Source of the DNA: Paracoccaceae bacterium
GTDB taxonomy: Bacteria > Pseudomonadota > Alphaproteobacteria > Rhodobacterales > Rhodobacteraceae
Assembly (NCBI GenBank): GCA_030758115.1
Contig: JANREX010000065.1
Span: forward strand, 1-64,000
Direction: 5' to 3'
Length of the DNA stretch: 64,000 nucleotides
Part shown: piece by piece, positions 18,342-28,695 of the stretch
Layout: each line of letters starts with the position of its first letter
Position numbering within the stretch: the first letter of the stretch is position 1
Notes under the pieces: generated by a model
What the model was told of the DNA's origin: nothing
The model's input: the letters and a program-made list of their open reading frames with translations, nothing else
Databases searched by the model: none
Program-made: the position numbers and the translations under genes

Positions 18342-21300
18342 ATGACTGAACATCTGCGCACCTCTCGCTTGGAAATGACACTTGAAGACCGTCTTCATCA
18401 GGAAGAGGGCTGGGTTTACATGACCGGCATGCAGGCGCTGGTGCGACTGCCGATCCAGCAGCGCAAGCGGGACATTGCGGCGGGGTTGAACACCGGGGGA
18501 TACATCTCCGGCTATCGCGGATCTCCCGTGGGGACCTACGATATGAACCTCATGCAGGCCGAGAAGGAACTCAAGGCGCACAACATCTATTTCCAGCCTG
18601 GTTTGAATGAAGATCTGGCCGCCACGGCGAGCTGGGGCGCGCAGATGGTCGGACTGTTCCCCGGGGCACGCGTAGATGGCGTGTTTTCGATCTGGTACGG
18701 CAAGGCACCGGGCATGGACCGCTCGATGGACCCGCTGCGCCACGCCAATCTTGCAGGCACCAACCCCTTGGGGGGCACGCTTGTCTTGGTGGGCGATGAT
18801 CACGGGGCCAAATCCTCAACCGTGGCCTGTTACTCGGACATGAACTTTGCCTCGCTTGGCATGCCGCTGCTCGCGCCTGCCAATGCGCAGGATGTGCTGG
18901 ATTTCGGCCTGCACGGTATCGCCATGAGCCGCTATTCGGGCACTCTGACCGGTATCAAGCTTGTGACCGATGTGGTCGAGGGCGGCGGCTCGGTGCTGGT
19001 ATCGCCCGATAGCCCACGCATTGCCCTGCCAGAGCAGGACGGGCCGCATCCGAGCATCAAGCCCTTCGTGCCATTCATGGAGCAGGAGCGCATTCTCTAT
19101 GATGTGCGCCTGAAACGGGTGCTGGCGTATGCGCGCGCCAATGGCATCAACCGGATCGAAGGGGACAAGGCCGCGCGGATCGGCATCATCGCCGCGGGCA
19201 AAGCCTGGCAGGATCTTAGCCAGGCGCTGGCGGGGATGAACTATGCTGATGGCAAGCTGGGCAACATGCCCACGCGCCTTTTGAAGGTCGGCATGGTCTG
19301 GCCTCTGGATGAACAGATCATCCGCGAGTTCGCCGAAGGGCTTGAGACCATTATCGTGGTCGAGGAAAAGCGCCCGCTGCTGGAAGACCAGATCAAATCC
19401 TATCTCTATGGCACCGGGTTGAACCCGCGCCTGATCGGCAAGACTTTCGGCAACCATGTCTATTCGGCGCAGGCCGGGGACTGTGCCTTTCCCAATATCG
19501 GCGAAATCGACCCGAACATGATTGCGCGCGTTGTCGCGCGCGCGGCCAATGAAATGGACGCGGACTGTGGCCTTGCGATTTCAAACCAGCCTGATCAGCC
19601 ACCGGTTCTGATCGCCGGAGGCGCGCAACGCCCGCCGTCGTTCTGTGCCGGATGCCCGCATGGGCGTTCGACCAAGGTGGTAGAGGGCAGTCGCGCATTG
19701 GCTGGAATCGGGTGCCATGGCATGGCCATGCTCACCGACATCACCAAGACGAATTCCATGAGCCATATGGGCGGGGAAGGGGTGATGTGGCTGGGTCAAT
19801 TCCCGTTCACAGACGAAAAGCACGTGTTTACCAACATGGGCGATGGCACCTATTTCCATTCGGGCCTGTTGGCCATCCGGGCCGCAATCGCCGCCAAGGC
19901 GACGATCACCTACAAGCTCTTGCACAACGGTTTTGTGTCCATGACCGGCGGTCAGGCCCATGATGGCGAGGTCAACCCCGAGCAGATGCTGCGCCAGGTG
20001 CGCGCCGAGGGGGTCGAGCGTATCGCGCTGGTGTCGGACGAGCCTGAAAAATACGACGGCAAGAACCTGGGCACGGGCGTCACGGTGCACCCGCGCACCG
20101 AGATGGAGCTTGTCCAGAAAGAACTGCGCGAATTGTCCGGGGTGACGGTCATCATCTATGACCAGCCCTGCGCAACCGAGCGCCGCCGCCTGCGCAAGCG
20201 CGGAAAATGGGTGGATCCCGACAAACGGGCCTATATCAACCCCGAGGTCTGCGAGGGCTGTGGCGATTGCTCTACTGTCTCGGGCTGCATGGCGATTGAA
20301 CCGCTTGAAACGGATCTGGGGCGCAAGCGGCAGATCAACCAGTCTTCCTGCAACAAGGATTTCAGCTGCGTCGAGGGCTTTTGCCCGTCATTCGTGACCA
20401 TCAGCGGTGCCACCCCGCACAAGGCCAAGACGGGTGATGTGACCATTGATGTCAGCCACCTGCCCATGCCCACCCCGCGCCCGATAGACGGGTCATGGTC
20501 GATCCTTGTCTCGGGCATCGGCGGCGCCGGTGTGGTGACCGTGGGTCAAACGCTGGCTGTGGCTGCGCATGCAGACGGGTATTTTGCCTCCAACCTCGAC
20601 ATCACCGGCCTGGCGCAGAAATACGGCGCCGTGCACAGCCACATCAAGCTGGCAGTCAGCCCCGACCAGATGCGCGCAACCCGGATTGCCACGGGCGAGG
20701 CCGATGCGCTGATCGGTTGCGATCTGGTTGTTGCGGTCGGCGACGAGGCCATGTCCAAACTGACACCCGGCAAATCGGTTGCAGTGACAGATATGACCGT
20801 GGTGCCGACATCGGAGTTTTCCAGAAACCCCGACTGGCAACTGCGCGGCGACGAACAGCTTGCACGCCTCACCCGGACGTTGGGCGAGGCGGGGCGCGGC
20901 ATGGATGCGCAGGGTTTGGCGGAGAAGGTCATGGGCGACCGTGTCTTTGCCAATATGCTGCTCATGGGCGCGTCCTGGCAGCAGGGGGGTATCCCGCTGT
21001 CGCTTGAGGCAATCCACCGCGCGATCGAATTGAACGGCGTCGCCGTCGCCAAGAACAAGCAGGCCTTCGATCTGGGCCGTCTGGCTTACGCCGATGCACC
21101 GGCCGCGCTCAAGCTGGCGCGGGGGAACGCGCCTGTGTTGCTGGATGCGCGTCGTGAAAAGACGCTGGAGGAGATCCTTGCGCTGCGCACCGCCAATCTG
21201 ACCGACTACAAGGACGCCGCCTTTGCCAAGAGCTACAGGGATACTGTTGCGCGGGTGCAGAATGCAGGTCTCGGCGAGGCGGCCACCAAAGCCGTGGCGC

Positions 21301-21800
21301 GCGGGCTCTACAAGCTGCTGGCGGTCAAGGACGAATGGGAGGTGGCCCGGCTCTATTCCAAGCCGTCGTTCCGCGAGGGTCTGAAAGAGACCTTTGACGG
21401 CGATATGGAGCTGACATTCTACTTCGGGGCTTGGCCATTCGGGGGGCGCGACGCCAAGACCGGCAAGATGGTCAAGGGGGCCGTCTCGGGTCGCAAAGCC
21501 ATGCGGTTCTTTGGCCTGATGAACAAGGCCCGCTTCCTGCGGGGCACGGTTCTGGACCCCTTCCGCAACACGGATGAGGCAAAGCTGGCGCGCAAATTGT
21601 TGGCTGACTATCACGCCGACATCGACTTTGCGCTGGCCAACTGGTCCGACGCGAAGGCCACGGAAATTACCCAGCTTCTGGACCTGCCCGAACATATTCG
21701 CGGGTATGGCCACGTCCGCGAAAGACATGCGGCGGAGGTCGCCAAGAAACGCCAGACCCTGCGCGGGGAAATCCTGGGCAAATTGGAAGCGGCTGCATGA
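18342..21800 (+). CDS. Indolepyruvate:ferredoxin oxidoreductase family protein, IorA-IorB fusion
   Basis: The 1152-residue protein is a single-chain thiamine-diphosphate 2-oxoacid:ferredoxin oxidoreductase. The order is an N-terminal pyrimidine-binding region, a TPP domain ([15 protein letters not shown] and GIGCHGMAM), a ferredoxin-like Cys cluster starting at Cys637 ([14 protein letters not shown], then more Cys in [14 protein letters not shown]), and a C-terminal gamma-like domain beginning [20 protein letters not shown]. The annotated activity is oxidative decarboxylation of aryl 2-oxo acids to acyl-CoA. Here it sits between a TRAP importer and ilvD and overlaps ilvD by four bases. It may therefore act on a 2-oxo acid made in this pathway, which is inference. 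Confidence 0.9.
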   Translation: MTEHLRTSRLEMTLEDRLHQEEGWVYMTGMQALVRLPIQQRKRDIAAGLNTGGYISGYRGSPVGTYDMNLMQAEKELKAHNIYFQPGLNEDLAATASWGAQMVGLFPGARVDGVFSIWYGKAPGMDRSMDPLRHANLAGTNPLGGTLVLVGDDHGAKSSTVACYSDMNFASLGMPLLAPANAQDVLDFGLHGIAMSRYSGTLTGIKLVTDVVEGGGSVLVSPDSPRIALPEQDGPHPSIKPFVPFMEQERILYDVRLKRVLAYARANGINRIEGDKAARIGIIAAGKAWQDLSQALAGMNYADGKLGNMPTRLLKVGMVWPLDEQIIREFAEGLETIIVVEEKRPLLEDQIKSYLYGTGLNPRLIGKTFGNHVYSAQAGDCAFPNIGEIDPNMIARVVARAANEMDADCGLAISNQPDQPPVLIAGGAQRPPSFCAGCPHGRSTKVVEGSRALAGIGCHGMAMLTDITKTNSMSHMGGEGVMWLGQFPFTDEKHVFTNMGDGTYFHSGLLAIRAAIAAKATITYKLLHNGFVSMTGGQAHDGEVNPEQMLRQVRAEGVERIALVSDEPEKYDGKNLGTGVTVHPRTEMELVQKELRELSGVTVIIYDQPCATERRRLRKRGKWVDPDKRAYINPEVCEGCGDCSTVSGCMAIEPLETDLGRKRQINQSSCNKDFSCVEGFCPSFVTISGATPHKAKTGDVTIDVSHLPMPTPRPIDGSWSILVSGIGGAGVVTVGQTLAVAAHADGYFASNLDITGLAQKYGAVHSHIKLAVSPDQMRATRIATGEADALIGCDLVVAVGDEAMSKLTPGKSVAVTDMTVVPTSEFSRNPDWQLRGDEQLARLTRTLGEAGRGMDAQGLAEKVMGDRVFANMLLMGASWQQGGIPLSLEAIHRAIELNGVAVAKNKQAFDLGRLAYADAPAALKLARGNAPVLLDARREKTLEEILALRTANLTDYKDAAFAKSYRDTVARVQNAGLGEAATKAVARGLYKLLAVKDEWEVARLYSKPSFREGLKETFDGDMELTFYFGAWPFGGRDAKTGKMVKGAVSGRKAMRFFGLMNKARFLRGTVLDPFRNTDEAKLARKLLADYHADIDFALANWSDAKATEITQLLDLPEHIRGYGHVRERHAAEVAKKRQTLRGEILGKLEAAA

Positions 21801-23668
21801 AGCTCAGATCGGATAAAGTCACCGTAGGTGCCATGAACACAGCCGCGCGCGCATTGTGGCGCGCGACGGGAACCACCTCGGAAGAATTCGGTCGCCCGAT
21901 CATCGGCATCGCCAATTCCTTCACCGAGATGGTTCCGGGGCATGTTCACCTGCAGGCGCTGGGGCGGCTGGTCGCCCGCGAGATTCGCGCGGCGGGCGGT
22001 GTACCGAAAGAGTTCAACACCATCGCGGTGGATGACGGCATCGCCATGGGCCACGAGGGGATGATGTATTCGCTGCCCTCGCGCGAGCTGATTGCGGACG
22101 CCTGCGAATACATGGCCAATGCCCATGCCATTGACGCGATGATCTGCCTGAGCAATTGCGACAAGATCACGCCCGCCATGCTGATGGCGGCGAACCGGCT
22201 GAACATTCCGACGATCTTTGTCTCGGGCGGGCCGATGGAGAGTGGCAAGTTCGACTTCAGAGGCGAGACGAAGCGTGTTGACGCCATCGACACGATCTAT
22301 GTGGCAGGCGACCCGACAGCCACGCAAGACGAGATCGACGCCGTCGAAGAGGCTGCCTGCCCGACCTGCGGGTCCTGCGCGCTGATGGGCACCGCCAATT
22401 CGATGAATTGTCTGACCGAGGCGCTTGGCATGGCGCTGCCCGGCAACGGCACCATCGTCGCCACCCATACCGACCGGGAAGAGCTGTTCAAGAACGCAGC
22501 GCATCGGATCGTCGCAATGGCGCAAGCCTACTATCGTGACGGGGACGACAGCGTTCTGCCGCGATCCATTTGCACGCGCGAGGGGCTGGAGAACGCCGTG
22601 CGCATGACGATGGCCATTGGCGGATCGACCAATACCATCCTGCACCTGCTGGCGGTGGCGCAGGAATCCGGCGTCGATTTGTCGATCGACGATTTTGACC
22701 GCATCAGCCGTGACACCCCGTGTCTGTGCAAGGTGTCGCCGTCGGCGCATGAGATCTTTATAGAAGACATGCATCGTGCGGGCGGCGTGATGTCCGTGGC
22801 GCACGAATTGCTGAAAGCGGGAAAATACCACGGCAGTGTGCCCACGGTGCTGGGCAAGCCGGTGGCAGAATATCTGGCTGACTGGGATATCACCAATCCT
22901 GACAACACCGAAGCGCGCAAGATGTTTTCGGCGGGGCCGGGGGGTATACGGTCGATCCGCGCCTTTTCGCAATCCAACCGTTTCAAGGAGCTGGATACAG
23001 ATCGCGAAACGGGCGTGATCCGCAGCGCTGAACACGCGTTTTCACACGATGGTGGCCTCGCGGTGCTGCGTGGGAACCTGGCACCCGACAGCTGTGTGGT
23101 GAAATCCGCCGGTGTGCCGGAAAACCTCTGGCAGTTCCGCGGAACCGCGATTGTCTGTGAGAGCATGGAAGAGGCGCTTGAGAAGATCCAGAACGGCACT
23201 GTGAAGGCCGGTCATGTGGTGGTGATCCGCTATGAAGGGCCGCGTGGCGGACCGGGCATGCGCGAGATGCTGACACCGACTGGCCTGATGAAAGCGATGG
23301 GGCTGGGCGACAAGGCGGGCCTGATCACCGATGGGCGCTTTTCGGGGGCGACGTCGGGCCTTTCTGTCGGTCATGTCTCGCCCGAGGCGGCCTCGGGCGG
23401 GACCATCGCGCTGGTGCAGGATGGCGACGCGATCGAATTCGACATCCCCAACCGCCGTGTGCATCTGGACGTCGGCGACGCAGAGCTTGCCGCCCGCCGG
23501 GCAGCGATGCTGGCCCAAGGCGACAAGGCATGGCGTCCTGCCACCCGGCAGCGAGAGGTCTCGGTTGCGTTGAGGGCCTATGGCCTGCTGGCGGCATCAG
23601 CCGACAAGGGGGGTGCGCGCGACCTTGACCGTCTGGCCGCGCTCGAGCGGCTCTCTGCAACATTTTAG
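21797..23668 (+). CDS. ilvD: Dihydroxy-acid dehydratase (IlvD/Edd family)
   Basis: The 623-residue protein closely follows E. coli IlvD along its length. The N-terminus reads [10 protein letters not shown]-like, and GHVHLQALG and [20 protein letters not shown] are present. Iron-sulfur Cys residues lie in SNCDKITP (Cys121) and [18 protein letters not shown] (about 194-211). [20 protein letters not shown] marks the C-terminal domain. IlvD makes 2-oxoisovalerate or 2-oxo-3-methylvalerate for branched-chain amino acids. The four-base overlap with the oxidoreductase gene ties it to this catabolic operon. A sugar-acid dehydratase role, known elsewhere in the IlvD/Edd family, is therefore a real alternative. 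Confidence 0.9.
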   Translation: MKLRSDKVTVGAMNTAARALWRATGTTSEEFGRPIIGIANSFTEMVPGHVHLQALGRLVAREIRAAGGVPKEFNTIAVDDGIAMGHEGMMYSLPSRELIADACEYMANAHAIDAMICLSNCDKITPAMLMAANRLNIPTIFVSGGPMESGKFDFRGETKRVDAIDTIYVAGDPTATQDEIDAVEEAACPTCGSCALMGTANSMNCLTEALGMALPGNGTIVATHTDREELFKNAAHRIVAMAQAYYRDGDDSVLPRSICTREGLENAVRMTMAIGGSTNTILHLLAVAQESGVDLSIDDFDRISRDTPCLCKVSPSAHEIFIEDMHRAGGVMSVAHELLKAGKYHGSVPTVLGKPVAEYLADWDITNPDNTEARKMFSAGPGGIRSIRAFSQSNRFKELDTDRETGVIRSAEHAFSHDGGLAVLRGNLAPDSCVVKSAGVPENLWQFRGTAIVCESMEEALEKIQNGTVKAGHVVVIRYEGPRGGPGMREMLTPTGLMKAMGLGDKAGLITDGRFSGATSGLSVGHVSPEAASGGTIALVQDGDAIEFDIPNRRVHLDVGDAELAARRAAMLAQGDKAWRPATRQREVSVALRAYGLLAASADKGGARDLDRLAALERLSATF

Positions 23669-23778
23669 AAGTTGGAAGGGGGCTCAATGACATATGCCGT
23701 TTCGCTTTCTTGCCCGCTAGTCCCTCGCAAGGTCACCCGATTTAACGTCATTGCAAATTTCGTTCTTGAGGAAAGACC

Positions 23779-24737
23779 ATGAAAATCACAGACGTCACAA
23801 CATGGACCGTTGGAAACTCCGACTTCTATCTGGGCGGCACCTATTGGATTTTTGTGAAACTGACGACTGACAACGGAATTTCGGGCTATGGCGAGGTTTG
23901 CGGCGTGCCGTTTGCGCCTGGTTTGGACTGCCAGATGGTCGAAGACGTGGTTGCCCGCCATGTGGTCGGGCGCAGTCCTTTCGACATAGAGAACATCTGG
24001 CGCATCCTGTATTCTTCCGGCTTCAATCAACGCCCCGATGTCAATATGGGCGGCGCCGCGAAACTGACAGCCGCCCTGCGCGAGGTGGCGGGCAGCAAGG
24101 GCGACCTGATGATCAAGACGCATGGTCAGATGACCACCTCCAGTGCGATCCGGCTGGCGAAACGGATGGAAAAATTCGACTCGCTTTGGTTCGAAGAACC
24201 GGTTCCGCCCAGCAACCCCAAGGAAATGGCGCGCGTTGCGGCCTCTACCTCGATCCCGATCTCGGGGTTGAACGCCTCGTCAGCCGCTATGAGATTTCGC
24301 AGATGCTCGAAGCTCAGGCAATCCAGATCCTGCAGCCTGCCCTTGGCCGCATCGGCGGGAACATGGAAGGCAAGAAGATCGTCGCCATGGCAGAGGTGCA
24401 TTGCGCGCAATTCGCGCCGGATTTGTTTGCCGGCCCCATCGAGGCGATCGCCAACATCCAGTTGTCCGCCTCGCTGCCGAGCTTCCTGATCCTCGAGAGC
24501 ATAGAAACCTTTCGCGGCCTCTATGCCTCGCTGCTGAACAAGTCGATAGAGTGGGAAGATGTATATGTGAGCGTGACCAACGAACCGGGCCTGGGCTTTG
24601 AGTTGAACGAAGAGGTGGCCGATGCAAACCCCTACACCTCGGACGCCATCTTTCCGCCGTTGGCCCAAGTGCCGCTTTGGGCCGTCAGTCTTGCAGATAA
24701 CCCAAACAACGCAAATGAATTTGGAGAATGGACATGA
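23779..24737 (+). pseudogene. Enolase-superfamily (mandelate racemase/MLE) gene, internally deleted and frameshifted
   Basis: The reading begins at the ATG at 23779 (MKITDVTTWTVGN), with GAGGAAAGACC as ribosome binding site. It keeps frame through FEEPVPPSNPKEMARVAAST. At the run GGGG near 24264-24267 one base appears to be missing. Adding one base restores ISGVERLVSRYEISQMLEAQ, and the gene continues in the next frame to a TGA at 24735-24737. The reconstructed protein is only about 319 residues, against about 400 in the family. The sequence jumps from NQRPDV straight to a late barrel segment (AALREVAGSKGDL), so roughly 80 residues, including the first part of the barrel, are gone. The following paralogue starts inside its stop codon (ATGA). 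Confidence 0.85.
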
Positions 24738-25843
24738 AAATCACCGATGTAACGGTTACGCTGTTCAAGTGGGAAAACATTCCGACCAAAAGCTATGACC
24801 ACGAGGTCAAGATCGTCGGTACCAATAGCGATCTGGGGTTGGTGCGCATCACCACGGATGAAGGCATCGAAGGCCATGCCCTGCTGGGTTTGTGCGTACA
24901 CCCGGCCAGCCTGGAAGCCCCCTATATCATCCGCTTTCTGAAGCCGATCCTCATGGGGCAGAACCCCCTTGATCGGGAGCGACTGTTCCAACGGATGCAG
25001 AAAATGCGCGCGCAGGTGAGCACGCAGGTAGTCTGTGCGCTCGACATCGCCTTGTGGGATCTGGCGGGCAAGATCAGCGGATTGCCGATCCATGCACTGA
25101 TGGGAACCTTCCGCGACAAGATCCCGGTCTATGCCAGCTCTGAGATACACGACACGATTGACGGCTATGTGCAGCAGGCGTTGGCCGTCAAGGAGGCCGG
25201 TTTGCACGGCTATAAGCTGCATCCCAAGCAGAATTGGCGTGACGATATTGCCGCCTGTCAGGCGGTGCGGGCAGCGGTGGGCGATGATTTCAACCTGATG
25301 CTGGATTCGCGTTTTGCCTATGACCTTGGCGAGGCGGTCAAGGTCGGTCGGGCGATCGAAGAACTCGGGTTCCTGTGGTATGAGGATCCTTTGCCCATGA
25401 CCGATATCTACAACACCGCCAAGCTGCGCGAAAAGCTGGACATCCCGGTGATGGCCACCGAATTTCCCACCGGATGGCTGGATGACTATGCGCCATGGAT
25501 CATGAACAAGGCGACCGACATGTTGCGCGGTGATGTGCTGCTCAAGGGAGGCATTACATCACTTCTCAAGATTGCGCATCTCGCCGAAGCCTTTGCAATG
25601 AAGCTCGAAATTCACCATGGCGGCAATGCGTTGAACGATGTGGCCAACCTCCACATCCAGATGGCCATTCCGAACACAACCTTTATGGAAGTGCTTTTGC
25701 CTCATGAGGCGTGGTGGCATGGGCTGGTCGAAGACATCGAGATCGACAAGCAAGGCTATGCGCACGCGCCCACCAAGCCGGGGCTTGGGTATGACATTGA
25801 TCTCGAACTTGTCGAACGAGAGAAAATTACAGTGTTGAGTTGA
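24734..25843 (+). CDS. Enolase-superfamily dehydratase/racemase (mandelate racemase/MLE family)
   Basis: The protein has 369 residues from the ATG at 24734, behind GGAG. The fold shows a capping domain (MKITDVTVTLFKWEN) and barrel ligands in LMLDSRFAYDLGEA, FLWYEDPLP and MATEFPTGW. A KLHPK segment near residue 163 could hold a base Lys, and EIHHGGNALNDVANL holds the C-terminal His pair. These fit acid-sugar dehydratase or racemase chemistry at the carbon next to a carboxylate. It is the intact partner of the broken gene just upstream and the last gene of the sugar-acid operon. The exact substrate cannot be assigned. Confidence 0.88.
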   Translation: MKITDVTVTLFKWENIPTKSYDHEVKIVGTNSDLGLVRITTDEGIEGHALLGLCVHPASLEAPYIIRFLKPILMGQNPLDRERLFQRMQKMRAQVSTQVVCALDIALWDLAGKISGLPIHALMGTFRDKIPVYASSEIHDTIDGYVQQALAVKEAGLHGYKLHPKQNWRDDIAACQAVRAAVGDDFNLMLDSRFAYDLGEAVKVGRAIEELGFLWYEDPLPMTDIYNTAKLREKLDIPVMATEFPTGWLDDYAPWIMNKATDMLRGDVLLKGGITSLLKIAHLAEAFAMKLEIHHGGNALNDVANLHIQMAIPNTTFMEVLLPHEAWWHGLVEDIEIDKQGYAHAPTKPGLGYDIDLELVEREKITVLS

Positions 25844-25874
25844 GACCTTGAGCCCTCTCAGGCCTTGGTAGACC

Positions 25875-26786
25875 CTACTGCAGGGCCGCGTCCAAAACAG
25901 CGCGCGCGGCCTCAGGGTCAAACTGGTCTTTCTCGCCGATAAAGACCAGCGCGCAGCCTGCGCCGACCTCCTTGCGGGGGGCCAGGGTTGCGCGTTGGCC
26001 TGCAAGCTGGAACACAAGCTGCCCCTCCGGTTTTTCGACCAAGGAAACAAATCCTTTGGCCCGCAACACCTTGGGAGAAATTGATGCTATTGCACCTTGA
26101 AAGGCCTGCATTGGGATAGCCCCCTCACAGCGCCATTCCAGCGTGGCGAACCGCTCTGCGGTCTGGACCGCTTCGCGGCCTGCGGCGCGCGGCGCATCGC
26201 GGCTGAACTCCAGCAGGGCGTTTAGGGGCTCTTTGTCGGCATCCAGGCCGAAGATCGCATTTTTTCCCATGGCGTGTAACTGCATGGTCACGTTGGAAAG
26301 GTCTTCGGCCACCATGCCGTCAACCTTGCTCAATTGAACGATATCCGCCGCCTTTACCTGTGCAAGCCAGAGAGGGTCGGCAACGCGCTTGGCATTCAGG
26401 GTGATGTCGGGTGCATCGACAACGCAGACGACGCTTGCCAGCAACACGGCCGGCCACAAGATCGGGTCCATCAGCCCGTCAATGATGCCCTGCGGGTCCG
26501 CGACGCCGCTGGCTTCGATCACGATCAAATCCGGGGCAGCACCGGCAAGAACCTGTTTCAACGTGCGCAGCAGATCGCCCTGAAGCGAACAGCAGATACA
26601 GCCGTTCTTCAGCCCGATCACCTTGTCGGTCGCGCTCTGAAGCAGTGCTTCATCTATGTTGATCGCGCCGAAATCATTGACGATCGCCGCGATGCGTTTG
26701 CCGTGTTCGCCGATGAGCAGATCATTGATGAAGGTCGTCTTGCCGCTGCCCAGAAAACCTGTAACCAGCAGGATGGGAACACTCAT
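25875..26786 (-). CDS. CobW/P47K G3E-family GTPase, putative metallochaperone
   Basis: The 303-residue protein has Walker A GFLGSGKT (10-17), a switch segment near IVNDFGAINID, and the metal-binding motif C63-x-C65-C66 in NGCICCSLQGD. The base-recognition motif appears as LSKVD rather than the usual N-K-x-D. The C-terminus is the CobW-C domain. G3E GTPases deliver Zn, Ni or Co to partner enzymes. It is the last gene of a leftward operon and overlaps the deacylase gene by four bases. The metal-dependent deacylase and the two M81 proteins of the same operon are the natural client candidates, by inference. Confidence 0.9.
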   Translation of the reverse strand: MSVPILLVTGFLGSGKTTFINDLLIGEHGKRIAAIVNDFGAINIDEALLQSATDKVIGLKNGCICCSLQGDLLRTLKQVLAGAAPDLIVIEASGVADPQGIIDGLMDPILWPAVLLASVVCVVDAPDITLNAKRVADPLWLAQVKAADIVQLSKVDGMVAEDLSNVTMQLHAMGKNAIFGLDADKEPLNALLEFSRDAPRAAGREAVQTAERFATLEWRCEGAIPMQAFQGAIASISPKVLRAKGFVSLVEKPEGQLVFQLAGQRATLAPRKEVGAGCALVFIGEKDQFDPEAARAVLDAALQ

Positions 26787-28279
26787 TCAGATGCCCGCCG
26801 GATGGGCCGTCCGGGGCTGGCGGTGGTGTCGAGCACGCCGTCGGATATCACCGCCTGACCGGCGATCAACAGGTGAACGACCCCTTCTGACGGCAAGTTC
26901 ATCGTCTGGAATGTTGCGCGGTCCGTCAGACGGTTCAAATCAAACACGACGATGTCCGCATCAAACCCGGCCCTGAGCCGGGCCTTTCGTGCAATCTGGG
27001 GTGCGCAACCCTCGATGACCCGCGCAGGGTAAAGCGTGCATTTCGCCAGCGCCTCGATCAGCGGCATCGTCTCGCGTTCGCGCACATATTCTCGCAAGAA
27101 GCGGGTGAAAGTGCCCGCGGAACGTGGATGCGAGAGCGCCTGATCGGGCAGGGGCCATTCCATGCCATCATAGATACTGCCATCCGGCTCAATCCATGGC
27201 ATTGCGTCAGATGCGATGGATCCACCGGGATAGGTCACCGAAGCATCCAGCAGCCTGCGATGGTGATCGTTTGCCTCAACATCCAGAAAGTGCCAGACGA
27301 CAAGGTCGGATGGGTTTTCATCACTTGCTTTCAGCAGGTCGTCGCGTCCCGAAAAGCGGTGGTGGTTCTTTACCAGTTCGATCGTGGAATAATCGGTGCC
27401 GGACTTTTTGGTGAACTCCGGATCAGCAAAGAAACCCGCCCCCACAACGGTGGACCCCGCGCCATAGGGATAGGCTTCGGTGGTCACGGGCAGGCCCATC
27501 TGTTGGGCTTTCGCGATCAGTTCGACCACCCGTTCAATGTCCAGAAGACTGGTCGAATTCATGTGGCAGATGTGCATATGCGCGCCGGTCGCACCGGCAA
27601 GGCCGATGAGCTTGACATAGCTTTCAATCGAACTTTGGGGGTCGATGTTGCTGGCATAGGCGATATGGGTGAAGGTCGGACAGTCAAACGCGGCGGCCAG
27701 ATCGCAGATGCGGGTCAGCTCTTTCACACCCGCACCAGGGGCATAGCCGTTGGGAATGCCGATGCCGATGGCACCTTCCTCCAGACCCTGTCGGGTCAGC
27801 GCAACCAGGGCTTTGGTCTGCGCGTCACCTGCCGCCGCGACGGACCAGCTGTTGTCGTTCGATGCCTTGCCCAACTGTTCAATCGGATGGGCCGCTCCGT
27901 CCAGTTGAAACCCCTCAAAGGCCGCGCGGCGGGCAAAGATCCACGCCGCGGAAGTCCCGTAGTTGAGCACGCGCGGACGTTTTTCCTGCGCATCATACCA
28001 TGCAGACACGGGCAGTGCGCCAACTTCCAGTTCCAGCGCGGTTGTGACCCCGTCAAAGGCCTGCATCCGGTCTGCCGCAACCGATTGGCCGTGGGCATGG
28101 ATGTCGATGAAACCGGGGGCGACGATCAGGCCCGTGGCGTCGATTTCCCGCACAGCTTCGCCGAGATCAACCCCGACAGCGACGATCGTATCGCCGCTGA
28201 TCGCCACATCGCAGACCGCGTCAAACCCGGACTCGGGGTCAATCACGCGGCCATTGCGAATGAGAAGGTCATGCGGCAT
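26783..28279 (-). CDS. Amidohydrolase, N-acyl-D-amino-acid deacylase family
   Basis: The protein has 498 residues. The metal-dependent hydrolase signature FIDIHAHGQSV lies near residue 60, with FTHIAYAS, HMHICHMNST and a C-terminal dihydroorotase-like barrel end (ADIVVFDLNRL). D-aminoacylases remove the acyl group from N-acyl-D-amino acids; relatives act on N-acyl-D-glutamate, dipeptides or other amides. The gene lies 17 bases after the RidA gene and overlaps the CobW gene. It may act late in the pathway, releasing a free D-amino acid for the FAD oxidase encoded first in the operon. The exact substrate is unknown. Confidence 0.87.
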   Translation of the reverse strand: MPHDLLIRNGRVIDPESGFDAVCDVAISGDTIVAVGVDLGEAVREIDATGLIVAPGFIDIHAHGQSVAADRMQAFDGVTTALELEVGALPVSAWYDAQEKRPRVLNYGTSAAWIFARRAAFEGFQLDGAAHPIEQLGKASNDNSWSVAAAGDAQTKALVALTRQGLEEGAIGIGIPNGYAPGAGVKELTRICDLAAAFDCPTFTHIAYASNIDPQSSIESYVKLIGLAGATGAHMHICHMNSTSLLDIERVVELIAKAQQMGLPVTTEAYPYGAGSTVVGAGFFADPEFTKKSGTDYSTIELVKNHHRFSGRDDLLKASDENPSDLVVWHFLDVEANDHHRRLLDASVTYPGGSIASDAMPWIEPDGSIYDGMEWPLPDQALSHPRSAGTFTRFLREYVRERETMPLIEALAKCTLYPARVIEGCAPQIARKARLRAGFDADIVVFDLNRLTDRATFQTMNLPSEGVVHLLIAGQAVISDGVLDTTASPGRPIRRASE

Positions 28280-28296
28280 CGCTGGTCCTTACCCGG

Positions 28297-28683
28297 CTAT
28301 CTTGCAGAGGCGATCGCCTCGATCTCGACCAATGCGCCGGGAATCGCGAGCGCAGACGTCACGGTTGAACGGGCTGGAATATCCGCACCGAAGGCCTCGG
28401 CATAGGCTGCGTTGAACTCGGCGAAATGGGCCATGTCCGTCAGCCAGACGGTGGTCTTGGCCACATCGGCAAGGGATGCCCCGGCCTGCGCCAAAACCGC
28501 CCGTAGGTTGGCAATGGCTTGGCGCGTCTGGGGGCCCGCGCCCCCTTCGACCAATTTGAAATTCGCATCCACGCCCAAGGCGCCAGAGCAAAAGATCAAA
28601 TCCCCCACCCGCGTTGCAGGGACAAGTGGCACAGTCATGCCATTGGGCAGGACGGGCGGTGCTCCGATACGTTCAACAGTCAT
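28297..28683 (-). CDS. RidA/YjgF-family imine deaminase-like protein
   Basis: The 128-residue single-domain protein has the RidA fold pattern: GDLIFCSGALGVD, TRQAIANLRAVLAQAGASL, VAKTTVWLTDM and a C-terminal IPARSTVTSALAIPGALVEI. In this last segment the Arg of IPARS matches the active-site Arg of RidA. RidA proteins hydrolyse reactive enamine/imine intermediates. An FAD-dependent amino-acid or amine oxidase in the same operon would produce imines, so the pairing makes biochemical sense. It is flanked by the deacylase and M81 genes with gaps of 17 and 12 bases. Confidence 0.9.
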   Translation of the reverse strand: MTVERIGAPPVLPNGMTVPLVPATRVGDLIFCSGALGVDANFKLVEGGAGPQTRQAIANLRAVLAQAGASLADVAKTTVWLTDMAHFAEFNAAYAEAFGADIPARSTVTSALAIPGALVEIEAIASAR

Positions 28684-28695
28684 TGGTGTATCCCT

